NCBI GenBank assembly: GCA_935421135.1
Contig: OW285196.1
Location: 10,675,501 to 10,739,500 of the forward strand
DNA length: 64,000 nt
Source of the DNA: Bugulina stolonifera
Taxonomy: Eukaryota; Bryozoa; Gymnolaemata; Cheilostomatida; Bugulidae
Direction of reading: 5' to 3'
Below, in pieces: positions 36,705 to 48,943 of this stretch. The notes under the pieces are model-generated. The model had not been told where the DNA came from. It made no database searches and was given only the letters and a program-made list of their open reading frames with translations. A program made the position numbers and the translations under genes. Positions within the stretch are counted from its first letter, which is position 1. The number at the start of each line of letters is the position of its first letter.

Positions 36705-37138
36705 ATAGAGAATTTTTTAAAAATCCACACGAAGCAACCATTTTGATGCATTTAACCTGTATACATGTATTTGAGCAAATACATGTATTATGTGATGATC
36801 CTAAAGTACAAACGTTGTATAGTAATCTGCAAATAGCAAACTTCAAATGAGCATACTGCAAAAAAGTGCTTCGCTGTTTGGCTTAACCATGATGCACCAT
36901 TATAGTCTTTTACATGACGTAAGCTTACAATATTAATGCACAAACATGAGGGAAACACTGCAAAACTAGTGGGATGGGATGGGATGGGTACACTGTGCAT
37001 GCAACCTTAGAGCATTACTTACAGTTGAATATAGAGTTGCACATGCAGTGATCCTATCTCACAGATGAGATTAGTATTGTATGGTTATTCCTATGATAGC
37101 TAATGAATTGAGTTAATTGCTAAAATAAAAAGATAATG
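36705..37138. other. Spacer
   Basis: Contains a short gggat repeat (36968-36988). No gene seen. Confidence 0.45.
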
Positions 37139-37230
37139 CTTTAGTGGAATTCGAACCCATGTCCCTTGGAATGATATTCGAGCACTCGACCATTACAGTA
37201 TCAGGTCGACAGTGGCTCCACCAAAAACTA
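37139..37230 (-). other. tRNA-derived sequence (SINE or pseudo-tRNA)
   Basis: On the minus strand a B box GGTTCGAATTCC is preceded at tRNA-like distance by TGGTCGAGTGCTCGA, a poor A box. A cloverleaf does not close. It shares GGACATGGGTTCGAAT with the sequence at 60955. Confidence 0.4.
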
Positions 37231-37800
37231 GCCATAAATTACGAGAGTACACATAATAACACCATTTTCATCAGAGTATGTTTATACCATGCTGCGTAGG
37301 GTACCTATGTCTTTTGATAGTAGCTTAATTTTTCATTTTTTAACAAAAGTTCAGGCAAATGGGGCTGCCTCAGCCGCCTAGAAAGTAACGGTCATGTGAA
37401 CATGTGCAGCGTGCAAATATATAATATATATAATGACATACATATCATACCATCATTGCCATGCTGTTTGTATGCTGTGTATTGTGCATCTATTCTGTTA
37501 AGTGTGTAAGTGTGGTGGGTCAAGTGTCTAATATACAAACATTACTAACATGTGTGAGACAAATAGACTTATGCTGATTCTGATTACAACCATAAGGTCC
37601 AAATGTGCAACAGTGATACTATACTGTCTACAACAGTTGCTTACAGTCAGCGCATAAAACATTTCAATGATATCTAAAGTCACTAGACCACCAGTTTAAA
37701 CTGGAGCTCCTATGAAGAACATCTGTAGAGGTTGTTGATCCAACATGCTGGTACCTGTAAAAAGTAGATGCTGGTGAACCAGTGAAATGTAGAAGATTCT
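37231..37800. other. Spacer upstream of the antistasin-like gene
   Basis: No gene seen. Confidence 0.45.
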
Positions 37801-37802
37801 GG

Positions 37803-37810
37803 TATAAATA
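37803..37810 (+). promoter_or_regulatory. TATA box of the antistasin-like gene
   Basis: TATAAATA about 80 bp upstream of the ATG at 37890. Confidence 0.6.
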
Positions 37811-37889
37811 GAGACAGAATCTGGTGTAGGGATCAGACAGCTTCTGTACACCAACTCCTTCTCTTCCGAGACTACAAACAACCGTCAAT

Positions 37890-39477
37890 ATGAGAGTTCT
37901 TTCCTTTCTACTGTGTTTCCTAGTGTTTACACTTACAGGTAAGTCAAATTGTACAATCTTGTGTATCAACTTTATATAAAATGCCCAACCAGAGCTCTAT
38001 GGAGTCATCTGAACTTTTTTACCTGCACAAATTTATCTGCACTTATTATAACATAATGCTATTTATGACTTTAATATAGTATTATGCTATGAGCAGAATA
38101 ACTGCTTGTTCAGTTACCAATTAAACAGTTTAGACAATATGTATACATGTATACGCAGACATATTTCATAACAAGGAATTGAGTGATCCAAAACCTTATA
38201 AAACATTTCTCTTTTATTTTTTTGGTGTTGTAAGTAAGTCATTCATTTTACTTTCATAGGTAACCGGTGATAGCAGAGCTATAAAATGTTTAATTTATTT
38301 TTCTCATACTAATAACATTTTTCTCAATGTTTATCACACATCCTCCGAAATTTGGTTCAAAAGTTTTACAATCATCAGAACAAACACAATGCCTGGGCAC
38401 ATTTATCTAGTCATCATTTTTAGTTATGGTGTTGTTCAACTAAGTGACTAAAAGTGTAGCCTTGGGTACTATAGGATAATTAAAGTGCACCAGTATACCG
38501 CTTTAGCAATCCAAGTATTGTTTAGTTATCAGTTCAGCTATTTTTCTCTTTACGTTCTTACAATGTATGTTGTAGTGTCCCCCTATCTGGCAGCAGACAC
38601 AGAATGCCCCACAGAGAATTGTGATGGAAGCGACTGCCCTTGGGGAGTGAAGAATGTTCCCGGATGTGACACATGTGACTGTTGTAAGTTTAATACACTC
38701 GCTATATTATGCATTTATATCGGCATACACAGTTTTTTTGCAGCTGAAGCATTCCATTTCAAACCGTGCAAGACAATTCTAGCATAGCCTTTTTGCTCAT
38801 ATTCCCAAAAATGGATCTCAACAGCTACCCTCTATCTAATATTAGCAAAAACTGTTTGCCAAATTATGGCCTCTAAGTAATTAAACTATATATTACGATC
38901 ATGTACAATACATGAACATGTATATGTCCGTTATGTAGAACCAGCATATCATAGTAATTACAGTATGTCTTCAATAGATGTCATTGTATTATGCAATTAT
39001 AATACATGTAATTGTACACTTTGGCACTATAATAGGTTAGAATATTATTATTTATAATTCTTTAATGTAAGTAAAATGAACCCACATAGCATAGCATAGC
39101 ATAGCATCTTTGGAAGACAACGAAATATACGTATGCAATAGTTATGAAAATTAATGTCTGCTCTTACCCAGAACAAAATGTGGATTATTTGCTAAAGCAC
39201 TCAATGTTATGACGTCACCCTGCTGTATCATATTCCCTGTCCATCTTAGTCATCCATTATTATACTGAGTTTTATACACGTGTTGTTTCTTATAATCTTG
39301 CTAATACTGTACATGCATGATTTAGATTATATGTAGCACTTTTCTATGACTGCTGACTTACGTATATGCCATCCGTATGCCCATCACAGCGAGTTTCAAC
39401 TGAAGTTTTGCTTTGCCTGAGTTCCACTTACTACTTTTGTTGCAGGGGCTCCACCTAAGTGGCTCTGGGACAATTAA
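37890..39477 (+). CDS. Small secreted antistasin-like peptide
   Basis: Three exons: 37890-37938, 38576-38683 and 39446-39477; 189 nt, 62 residues, both introns phase 1 with gtaagt donors. Residues 1-22 form a signal peptide (MRVLSFLLCFLVFTLT...). The mature part has six cysteines (27, 32, 37, 47, 50, 52) in the order C-x4-C-x4-C-xxG-x5-GC-xx-C-x-C, which is the antistasin-type pattern (CPWGVKNVPGCDTCDC), though the stretch between G40 and the GC is one residue shorter than usual. Antistasin domains mostly inhibit serine proteases, so an extracellular protease inhibitor is likely; direct activity is inference. The C-terminus WAPPKWLWDN is Trp- and Pro-rich and unlike a standard second domain. 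AATAAA follows at about 39582. A decayed copy of its 3' UTR sits in intron 2 (39100-39180). Confidence 0.75.
39100..39180 (+). repeat. Duplicated 3' UTR segment inside intron 2
   Basis: About 75 bp (around catctttggaagacaac and gcaatagttatgaaa) recur at 39488-39565 just after the stop codon of the antistasin-like gene. A short catag tandem precedes it. Confidence 0.8.
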
Positions 39478-40172
39478 GAACGTACAAACACCAGCATCTT
39501 TGGAAGACAACAAAATATACCTATGCAATAGTTATGAAATAATTCTGTTCTTACCCAGAACAATATTTGTTCACTAAAACTAAATAAAACATATTATGTA
39601 CACACGTTATGAAGGTATTATTTTTGTCTGAAGTTTACTATTGTTAATTTGCGAGTAATCCTCTGCGGAAACAGAATCACCGTTCGAAATTGAACCTCTT
39701 GCGTTTTAAGCTCATCTCAAGCTATAGAATTGCATGCAAATCTGTAAGGAAATAAAATAAATACAAAAGCATAAAATGTGTAGTTCACTATTATTTTCAT
39801 GTTTTCCAATTTGTAGTTGAGTGAAACTCCGAGTATAAAAGCTGGCCAACACTAGACCGATTAAGGCCTAACATGACTGGTTTGACTTTCATCATTTTTA
39901 AATACGTGTAGGTCATGCATGAAAACTTTTCTGGTTTCACCGGGACACTCCGCTTACAGAATCATCTTCTACAAACTCCTCAACTCCTGCAAACCCTTCC
40001 GGTTTGGAATTTCAATTATTAGTAATCTTATTTGCCACTTTGGTGACCAAATTGGTAGCAAGCAATCAGGGTGTATATAATTGCAACAGCTTACATTGAT
40101 ATTATTTTACTGTATATTATCTTCAAACTGTCATGAAACATCATGGTAACCTTAGTTTGCCTATGTTTTTGC

Positions 40173-40208
40173 GGAGTTGTTTGCCCACATGTGGGGGCAA
40201 ACAACTCC
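40173..40208. repeat. 14-bp hairpin, 8-base loop
   Basis: ggagttgtttgccc at 40173-40186 and its exact inverse at 40195-40208. Confidence 0.95.
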
Positions 40209-41535
40209 ACGGATTAGTGCAATGCATTAGTAGCAAGCTACATGTAGTACTTGAAACTAAAACAAAACTGTGACCACAGCTGCAGGCACCCGATAAAGTG
40301 TGTTCATTGTCAAAAAAATGTTAGCAGTCAAAGAGTGTGTTGTCTCCCCATTTGGTGCCAGCCAACTTGTCATGCAGTTTAGTTTAGGTGATAACAATAA
40401 TTTGAAATGACAATAAGCCCATTATTTTTATCAATCACTCTGACTGGCCAATGGCTGGAGAAACTGTGCATTTTATGATCAAACTTAGATGGTTCATAAT
40501 GACGTTATAGTTGGATTGTTAGACAGGCTAAAACTCTGTTTAAGACATGGTTTTCAGTCTGTAATACATATTAGAATTCACATACATGTAAAATACAAAG
40601 CAAGATAATGTGCAACTTTGAATTTAAACATCTCTAAATTTACTAATTTACGTTTCATTGTGCGTCTATATGTGATGGCCGCATGTCTGGCTACGCGCAG
40701 TACTATACGGACATTCACGTGGACTGTATTCTGAATGACTGCCGTGTCTAACTGTGGACTCGCAGTGTTTATGGAGGCCGTTGACTATCTTTTGTCTACC
40801 TGTGGGTGAATAGTGTTGAAGTAATACGTACGTTTTTAATGTATAATAATGATAGCTATATTTATATCCACTAATAATATACTGGATCCTTTTATTTCTG
40901 TTACTAAAATTCAACTCCATAAAAAGTATACTACATAATATTTTTAAGACTAATAAAACATTGTTATGAAAAGTATTGGCCAATCAGGTCTTGTATTGGT
41001 TATTATGATAAACTTGGTCACCATAGTTACCAGTCCAGTCTAGTCATTGCACCTGTAAATGTGTTGAAATGATATGACTGTACAGTGCAAATAGTCAGGT
41101 ATGATGTCTTCACACTATGATAATTGTACAAAATATACTGTAGTTATAATATAATGATATTTTATTATATACATATAATATTATATACAATATACAATAA
41201 TAATATAACATGTATATGCACATTTAGTAGGGATTGTTTTTGATTAGTTAAAATATCAACACCCAACCAGTAAACGGATATGCCAAAAAATCACTAGCTT
41301 GAAATCCAATAGTGATAACATAATACTTTTTCATGTAAGAAATATCAAGCTTTTCAGCAGTCAAATACTTGTTTTAAATCTATGACAATGCCATTACCTA
41401 ACAAAGGTTTGAACCCAGTGCTTCTCAAGATGTAATAATATTATGTAAATAGCATTACTTGTAATACGTATAAGTATATAATACAGACGACACTAAGAGA
41501 ATTCAGTCTTATAATATAATAAAGGGCCCTGATCA

Positions 41536-41635
41536 TGGAGTAAGAATAGTCCGTTTACCTGCTGACGGCTCTTAAGGTTGTCGCGCACGACGACCTTAGG
41601 GTCGTCAGCAGGCAAACAGATTATTTTTTACTCCA
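41536..41635. repeat. 100-bp imperfect inverted repeat, GC-rich centre
   Basis: tggagtaagaatagtccgtt pairs with the inverse aacagattattttttactcca, and inner arms acctgctgacg / cgtcagcaggc and cttaaggttgtcg / cgacgaccttag pair almost fully. Confidence 0.85.
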
Positions 41636-42349
41636 AATTTTCAATTGAGCAGACAGGGATTCCATTTCACATCCATGAAAAATAATACACATCCCTGACT
41701 TGAGCCCAAGATCTGCATGGCAGACAAAACAGTAGACAAAACCAAAAATCTACACCTACTTTACAAATCTAAGGACTCATCACTCATCTTCAAGTGATCC
41801 GTTGATCCATCTAAGAACTAATGGTTTTAATTTGTGGGATTCAAGCTAAACCTATCAAATACAAAAACCAATGAGTGTGTCTTTATATGCACTTGTGAAT
41901 TCACGTTCCCAAAAAAGGCTTGTTAATGGTTGGAATAAGTGTGGTTTGCCCACGTACCACTAAGCACTTATTGTTGTAGAAGACCAGAAAATTCTAATTA
42001 GCAAAATTTAGACTGAGTAATTAATTCATCGAAATAATTCGTCTATTTTCACACTTTCTTACCCAATTCACCATTTCGTTTAGCCATCAGAGAAACTAAA
42101 AACTATAAAGTATACAAATAGTGTTCATAGAAAACATAGGAAGTTATAATATGAGTACATGGTAGACTGGTACTTGTCACATGTTATCCAGTCTGTATGT
42201 TGTGATGTTATTATGGAGAATGCAGTAATACGAATACAACTTAAAATTGTACTTGCAAGCATTTATTGGGCAGAGCTATTTTTCCACAGCAATTCTATAA
42301 CAGACTAGAAGCCAAGATATACTTATTGTCTACCCACAGAATGCAAGAA

Positions 42350-43633
42350 TTATCCAAAAGGCTTTCTCAAATTTGTCTTTCTTTGAGGCAACACCTTCTG
42401 ACAAACAAAATTTAATTTGTGAGTACAAGATCTGTCATTCCATTTAGATTTTCCACCATATAATTGACCAGCTAAGCACATGTACTCCTTTTCTTTAGAA
42501 CTCGGCTCTCCATGGTTCCAATCGAAGACTGACATTTTATTTTCAAGCTTGTATTGCCCCAGTACCACATATCACAATAATTTATTCCACCCAACTACAA
42601 AGATCCTGCATTCTTCCAATCTATCAAACATTAAGATATACATGTACGTCATGTAATTCATGTGAGATACATATGACTAAATATGTACACATAAACACCT
42701 AAGCCAATACACATGCGACAATATGTTCTACTAAATAAAGTCATTGCAATATTCAGTAAAAATTATTACATTCTTGGAAATTCCGGTTTTAAAAATGATA
42801 GCACATGAGCTACTTCTAGAAATACGAAACTACCTGGCTGCTAATAAATCAACTCCCTAATATGGAAATAAAATTCGTAATTTCTTACAATAAACATATT
42901 AATGTTTTTAGTCAATTTATAGCTGTACACTAGTTATCAGAGGTAATTGAAAGAAATCACTTTTTTAATAATATGAAGTAAAACATTGAGACATAGCATT
43001 CTCACTACTGTCAGTAAGGTGAAGCAAAGCATTCATTTTCCATGGAATTTTACTCCTCGATGACCATAATATGATACCACTTGTACATTACTTTGGTTAT
43101 GCAGTATTTTCTGGTAGACATTAATAAATTCATGTGAACCATTAGAGTTTGTGTACTGTAAACAAATAAATATACATACACCTACGTGCAGAATTCTACC
43201 TGCGATAATTAAACCATTTCATGCCATTTTTGCCTTTAAACTTGCCGAGTCTTTCCCCCTTACTTCTACAGTGAGCGTCAGCGCCATACCAGGTCATGGG
43301 TTTTTTAACTACATGGTAACAGCTATTAGCATATAAATATACTGTACCAGTACTCTAGACCGCTACTGTGGCATGGGGTCCACAGCTCTACAGCTACAAT
43401 ACATTGTACATGGTCAATTGCAATGAATAATAAAGTAGAACAAAACTGATGGAGGATTGCAGTAAGCATTGAAACATTTTATGCTATGTGTCTTATTATT
43501 CAGAGTAGAGTTTATGATACAAAGTGGGAGGCATCACAGTGTGCATATATAACATTGTGTATCAGCAGGACCTACCTTCAGTGTAACAGCTAGCGATTAT
43601 GACAAAGAAGCAGAATGTAGGAAGCTGTCCCAT
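42350..43633 (-). pseudogene. C-type lectin pseudogene with intact 5' end
   Basis: Exon 1 (43633-43576) still encodes a clean signal peptide (MGQLPTFCFFVIIASCY) with donor gtaggt, and a TATA box persists at 43706-43714. The middle exon (about 43390-43195) retains CYHVVKKPMTWYGADAHCRSK but has lost the conserved first Cys and runs into a stop. The last exon (42620-42350) has an in-frame TAG where the intact gene has LWFGG, and a frameshift before the lectin core. Past these it reads DWNHGEPSSKEK (EPS instead of EPN), SKWNDRSC and FVCQK. Three independent lesions make a functional product unlikely. Confidence 0.8.
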
Positions 43634-43799
43634 GCTTTTGCTGTAATATAACACCTCGGTTGCTAGCTGATGAGAGAGATGTGAGGGTAAAGAGTGTGAA
43701 CGACACTTTTATAGTAAATCTGAGACTGCTGTGTAGACATATGGGCGTGGTTATGCCTTATATGGGCATGTTGGCAACAAATATATGCTGTCTCATACA

Positions 43800-45490
43800 C
43801 AGCCTACATGTGTATTCAACTGTCAATCAATAGATGCGTTTAATTTGCGGAAACTCAGATGCAGTGCGAAAAGATAGCCCTAGGATCACACGGCGAAAAG
43901 ATAGCCCTAGGATCACACAGTGTTATTGATACTCAACTCCAGGCTGCTACCCTTAAAACTGAGAACAAACTGCATCATATTTTTCAAGCTGTCAAAGAAA
44001 GTGAGAAGTTTATGTCATACATTGTCCATTGCGACCTCCGTGTACTTGGTTCCAGTTAAATGATGTTTTTGTCAATTATAGTATTGTTTATTACTACTGT
44101 ACAGTTTTCAGGATTGAAAAAATTTAGAGACAGATTCATTCTTCGATCTTTTACAGTGTTAATCAGACTAATTGAATATTCTATGGCTAAACATATTTTC
44201 CTGCGAGGCAATAGTATTTGTAGTCATGGTACTATTTTCTATTTCATGGTAAAATATAATTTTCCTCAGATTTCCCTCTTTCATACACTATCAACTCCTA
44301 AATGCTATATTTTACACAAATTGTTTTTTATTGAAATATTTTGATCAGTTTGTCAGTTGAGCAGTGAGAAATTAGGGCAGTGGACAAAACCAAAGTCAAC
44401 ACCTCTATCCTTTAAAAGTAACAACTTCCTTTCTGTGACAGTGTGGAAACAGAAGAAGTTGTCTTACACCCAACCCAACCTTTCCATCTACAAACCATGA
44501 TCTCAGTCCAAGAGGTTTGTTTCGTCTGCTGGGATCTTGCCTTGCAACATGTTACATTATGTCAACACTACTTACATCCATTACATTACGTAAAGTCTGC
44601 ATCCATTTGCCTGGTGGTAGATGTATGTAATCAGATCAAACTGCTGGTATCTACCCATTTTCTGCATTAGCCTCTGATGTGTATAACAATATTCTACTGG
44701 CACACTGCTGTATTATATAGCCCAGGCCCCCACGTTTCTAGTTTTTGATATCCTTCATAATGATACTGTTTTTTCTTGTCTACAGATCCAATCAAGCACA
44801 TGCTAGTACTGCTACTACAGCCATGTATCATCTTCAGGTGATTTGTTGATTCTTCTAAGAACTTCAGTATGTTCAGCAAAAACTAATGGTCTTGCTCTGT
44901 GAAATGATGAAGCTAAAATCCATATGCTACAAAACCACAGAATGTCTTTACATGTGCTTTCCCAAAAATATTAAAATCTAAATGAAGTCTTACAGAAATC
45001 TGTTTTTGACAACAATTGACGTTAAACACCAGGTATGTTGCTAACAACGTGTCATGAGTCATGAGCAATTCAGCAAAACAACAATAATTAGAATGTTTAG
45101 TGTGTGTTTTACTGTAACAGACAAGCAACAGTTCTTGGACTTATCTGTACTCTATTTCCTGTGCTCCAATGACTACCCTTTGACAACCCAACACTGTACT
45201 GCACTTGCTTTAAAGAAGACTTTTCTACAAGCATCTAACACGCTTAAGTAACCACACCCACTTTGCTGGTGGGTAGAGTTCATTTCCATATTATACATGC
45301 AGCGGAATGGTAAAATATATTGGTTTTGACACCGTCTTTGGTTTAATATGTTGTGTAGTAACCAAATACAAAAATATCTATTCGACGTTGCAGTAAACTC
45401 ACGCACATGAAGCGGCGGGTTAATGATTATATTTTTCTTCAAATTTAACAAATATGTTAATATCTCAACAAATACTGCCATAAGGTAGTC
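43800..45490. other. Spacer with duplicated block
   Basis: No gene seen. A 27-bp tandem pair (gcgaaaagatagccctagga...) lies at 43867-43920. 44380-45070 resembles 41690-41960, and 44600-44760 resembles 15070-15240. Confidence 0.5.
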
Positions 45491-45508
45491 TGGAAGCGGG
45501 TTGTATTC

Positions 45509-47875
45509 TTAGCATTTTTCTGATCTGTAACTTGGAGTTGTGCACCGCTTGACTGGAGTGCCTTGAGGAATACCTCTGCTGGGACTAGGGTCTCTGGGAG
45601 GGCAGACTGGGAGAGATATTTGGCTGTCAGTTCTTGCTTCTGAATTCTTCCCTGGATTGCACCTTACTGGACTGGCGTTCCTAGCTGGACACAGTTTGCT
45701 TCCAGAAGTAGCTGGTGGTGGCATTCTCTCACCAGATGTACAGCTTGCGTCATTAGGTCTCAAAGATGCAAAGTTATCCTAAAAGCAAGCAAAATATTAA
45801 GTGAAACATAACTTTACCGTAAAAACGAAATTGTCCTCTTGAAAAGATGGCAACAATATAATATGTTTATGTAATTCAATAATTTCTCCTGTACTAGTCA
45901 GCATTTTCGGCTGTTTTGAAAACTAGTTTGGAATGAATGATACTGTCGAACTACCTATTGCTGAGCCTAGAATTACTGCCAAGTCACTCAGCAGCTTGCC
46001 GCTATCTGTTAGCAGCTAACCACACTGTGGTCTTGTGATAGTAGTTGTACTTAGCATGTGAAAGGGTCAACAAGTTCAATGTTAGCTTGTAGGCCCATCT
46101 GCTTTTCTAGTGTATAATCTCAATATATAGCTAGAGGTCAAGCTAGATGTACATTGTACACTAATAGTTACAAGCTATTGCTTGAAGCGGCTATCTGTGC
46201 AAGCTTTTAGTCCTGCCCATGCTACTTTTACTGCGGCTTTATAAGGCTCCTTTATATATGCATTTTTTTAAACAATCCTTAGCACTGGTGTGTCTGTTAT
46301 GACCAGCTTATAGGCACACTTTAACTACACATTACAGTAACAGGTATGTAAAGTCTGGCAATATTAATAAAAATATTTACTGCAAAATAATTACCAATTC
46401 ACAGGATAATTAAACCAGTCTACCTACCCAGGAACCTAGGAGGTTTTCCAGCTGAAACTCGTCAAATGCGTAGTAGCAGGAATCGAGCACACAGTCCACA
46501 AGTCTGAGCTTGTCCTCTGCTGTACAGGTCACACACCTGATGCATATACCACAGATGTAAAGAGCAAAGAAAACAATGGACATAAACGGCCATCCATCTT
46601 TTTTTGCTGCTTTGCAAACCAAATTTGACATCAGATCTAAAAAAATGACCAAATAGTATGACAATGATGTTATTATTTTATATTACACATATCACCATTG
46701 TTTTTATTCTGCCTTCAATTTTACGAAATCACAATTATTCTGGAAAAGCTTAACCGAAATCTTAAGAAGAATAGTCATCTTCAAAAGCTTTAGTTATTAT
46801 ACAGAATGGTATTTACATGGAAAAGTGTGTAATAGGAAAGAATCAGTACATGCACCAATGCTACATGTACATGCAAATGCACAAGTTTCCGAATTTGAAT
46901 TTATATTTTTGATGAATTGAAACCTCTGACTCACCATACAGTTTGTCCAACATCTCCTTTAAGCCAAATCTCTTCAATTGAAAAATAGCAAACAACTCCT
47001 TCACTAGTAACTCGACATGGTTAGCATAACGTTCACCAATGTGCTTTTTGCCTTGACTTCCTTAAAAGTAGAAAATATTATACATGGGAGAAGGTGCACA
47101 TCGGTAGTGTAACAATTATTTTGATTTGAGGGGCAATGAGCCCATAGCTGACTGACAATGGGCGCCTAGCCTAATACTGAAAATCGGTTGTTGTTTAGGC
47201 TCCATTTAAAATCGACGAAGTCGTGCAAGCATGCAATCTTGCGCTATGACAACACAATATTACAATGTGGTGTTTGGAGGGATTATTCGGGGTTGTTGAC
47301 TTCACATGACTAGCAGAGGTCACACAAATGATCACAGATACTCACCAAGTGCCAAGGCAACTTGCATCTTGTCCTGGAAACTTAGATCTGAATGCAGATG
47401 AGGAAATTTTGTAAACTTGTAAACCAGCTTTTGATCCTCTAGAATTTCACCAATGATATAAAGAGCAATCTCTCTTGCTACCGCGGCAAAGCTTGGCTTT
47501 GAGCAACTCACGGTGCTGTTCATTTGCGGAGGCATATTTTCTTGTTGATATTTGGTGGATGTTCTTTCTTCTCTTTCTTTCACGTTTGAGTTAACCAGGG
47601 TAGAATTTAGTTCACCTGTTGTCATTACCTTGTAGAAATAATAATATTGAGAGTTTCAAGTCAAATTGTTTATGAATGAAGACAAAAGCTGGAAAATTAT
47701 CCCATGTTTATATACTTTGCTGCATATAACATTCAAAAATTACTTCAAAACGGGCTTTCTGGAAAATGTGTGATTTTTAAATTTGATTCAAAAGAGGTAA
47801 TTGTGCACTTACACTAGATGAAGCAGCTCCGTAACCATTACAGCAACCTTTTATATTGTTTGGCATTGATGCCAT
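45509..47875 (-). CDS. Bcl-2-like family gene 4, Pro/Ser-rich tail
   Basis: Five exons: 47875-47813, 47628-47346, 47060-46935, 46636-46428 and 45778-45509; 951 nt, 316 residues, phases 0, 1, 1, 0. This is the clearest family member. A BH4-like AREIALYIIGEIL is at residues 72-84, a BH3-like core HIGERY at 122-127, BH1-like KDGWPFMSIVFFALYICGI from 170, and a BH2-like LLGSW|DNFASL across the last intron (W227|D228). DGW to GSW spacing (about 56 residues) is close to the NW to GGW distance in Bcl-2 and Bak. The tail (228-316) is rich in Pro, Ser and Arg, likely disordered, with no hydrophobic anchor. A role in regulating cell death is inference from the family; the fold call itself needs a profile or structure match. 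Confidence 0.7.
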
Positions 47876-47899
47876 TCTATAAAATGAAAATCAAGTGCA

Positions 47900-48938
47900 G
47901 TAGCCAGTAGATTGTTTGACAATTAGAAGTAATAACATAGTTCACGAATAGATGAGGTCTTGAAATACAAGGGGAGATAATGACTTGTAGAGACCTGGCA
48001 ACTTTCTCTATTTATCCATCTAATTTTTGTTTGTAGAGGTCAAAGCTATTCACATGATTTTGAACTACATGTACGCATGCCAACAGAACCACAAACTCAT
48101 GCTAGTCGACACTTTGAATATCTGAAATGTACACCTCCTTTCGCATTTACACAGCTTAGGACAACGAAGGTGTTAAGATACAAATACTGACAGTGATACA
48201 AAGCTGACTATCATAGAACTTGTTTACTCTTACACATGATTATAATAATATCATCTTGATTCATATTTGGAGTTATTTTCTCTAACATTTTATGAAATTT
48301 GTGAAACTACGTTAGATGTCACTAAGTTTGCAGAAACTGTGCTCTACTAATATTTTTCCTACATATATGTAGATAAAATTTAACTAGTCTGTATGAAAAT
48401 CAACTACAGTGTAGCATTCATGGCCACTTCCACAAAAATTAGTCATAAATCCATTTTTTTAATATCAAAATGCATTGAGCATATTTACATAACGTTTTAT
48501 CCTAGATTACATGCATTATGGATAAAATTAATGCAGAATTTGTATTTCGATAGTTACCTCTTTCTAATTTTACAGTTACTTTGTATATCCTTCTACTGAG
48601 TGACTTTACACTGAATGAAAAACTTATTGATGCAACATAAATTTTTATCTTTATTATTTAATCAAAAAAGTTCATAAAGCACTCAAAAAGGAAGCCATTA
48701 TTTCCAAAAATATTTTGAATTTTAAATGGTTCACATGGCAGTTTACTAAAGTGCATTTTTTAACTTGCCAGAAACACTGCCGATAACTTTATTTAGTAAG
48801 TTTTGAATCGATGCTGCATGTATATTTTATTTACATGTCCACATACTTCATTTTATCCTTTTGCTGATTTTATAGTCCTATTTCATGAGCAATTTTATAT
48901 AATTAAAGATGCCCCCCCCCCCCCCGTCTTACATGCAC
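47900..48938. other. Spacer between divergent genes 4 and 5
   Basis: No gene seen. A run of 14 C at 48912-48925 lies just before LTR unit L3. Confidence 0.5.
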
Positions 48939-48943
48939 TATAT

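Larger units (their letters stand above)
39600..42340. other. Spacer with hairpins and a duplicated block
   Basis: No gene. It contains the palindromes at 40173-40208 and 41536-41635; the block 41690-41960 resembles 44380-45070. 42110-42340 is the shared 3' flank of the lectin copies. Confidence 0.55.

Noticed and set aside
36164..36861. Four overlapping open frames of about 195-225 codons
   Set aside because: All are frames of the same triplet-based array.
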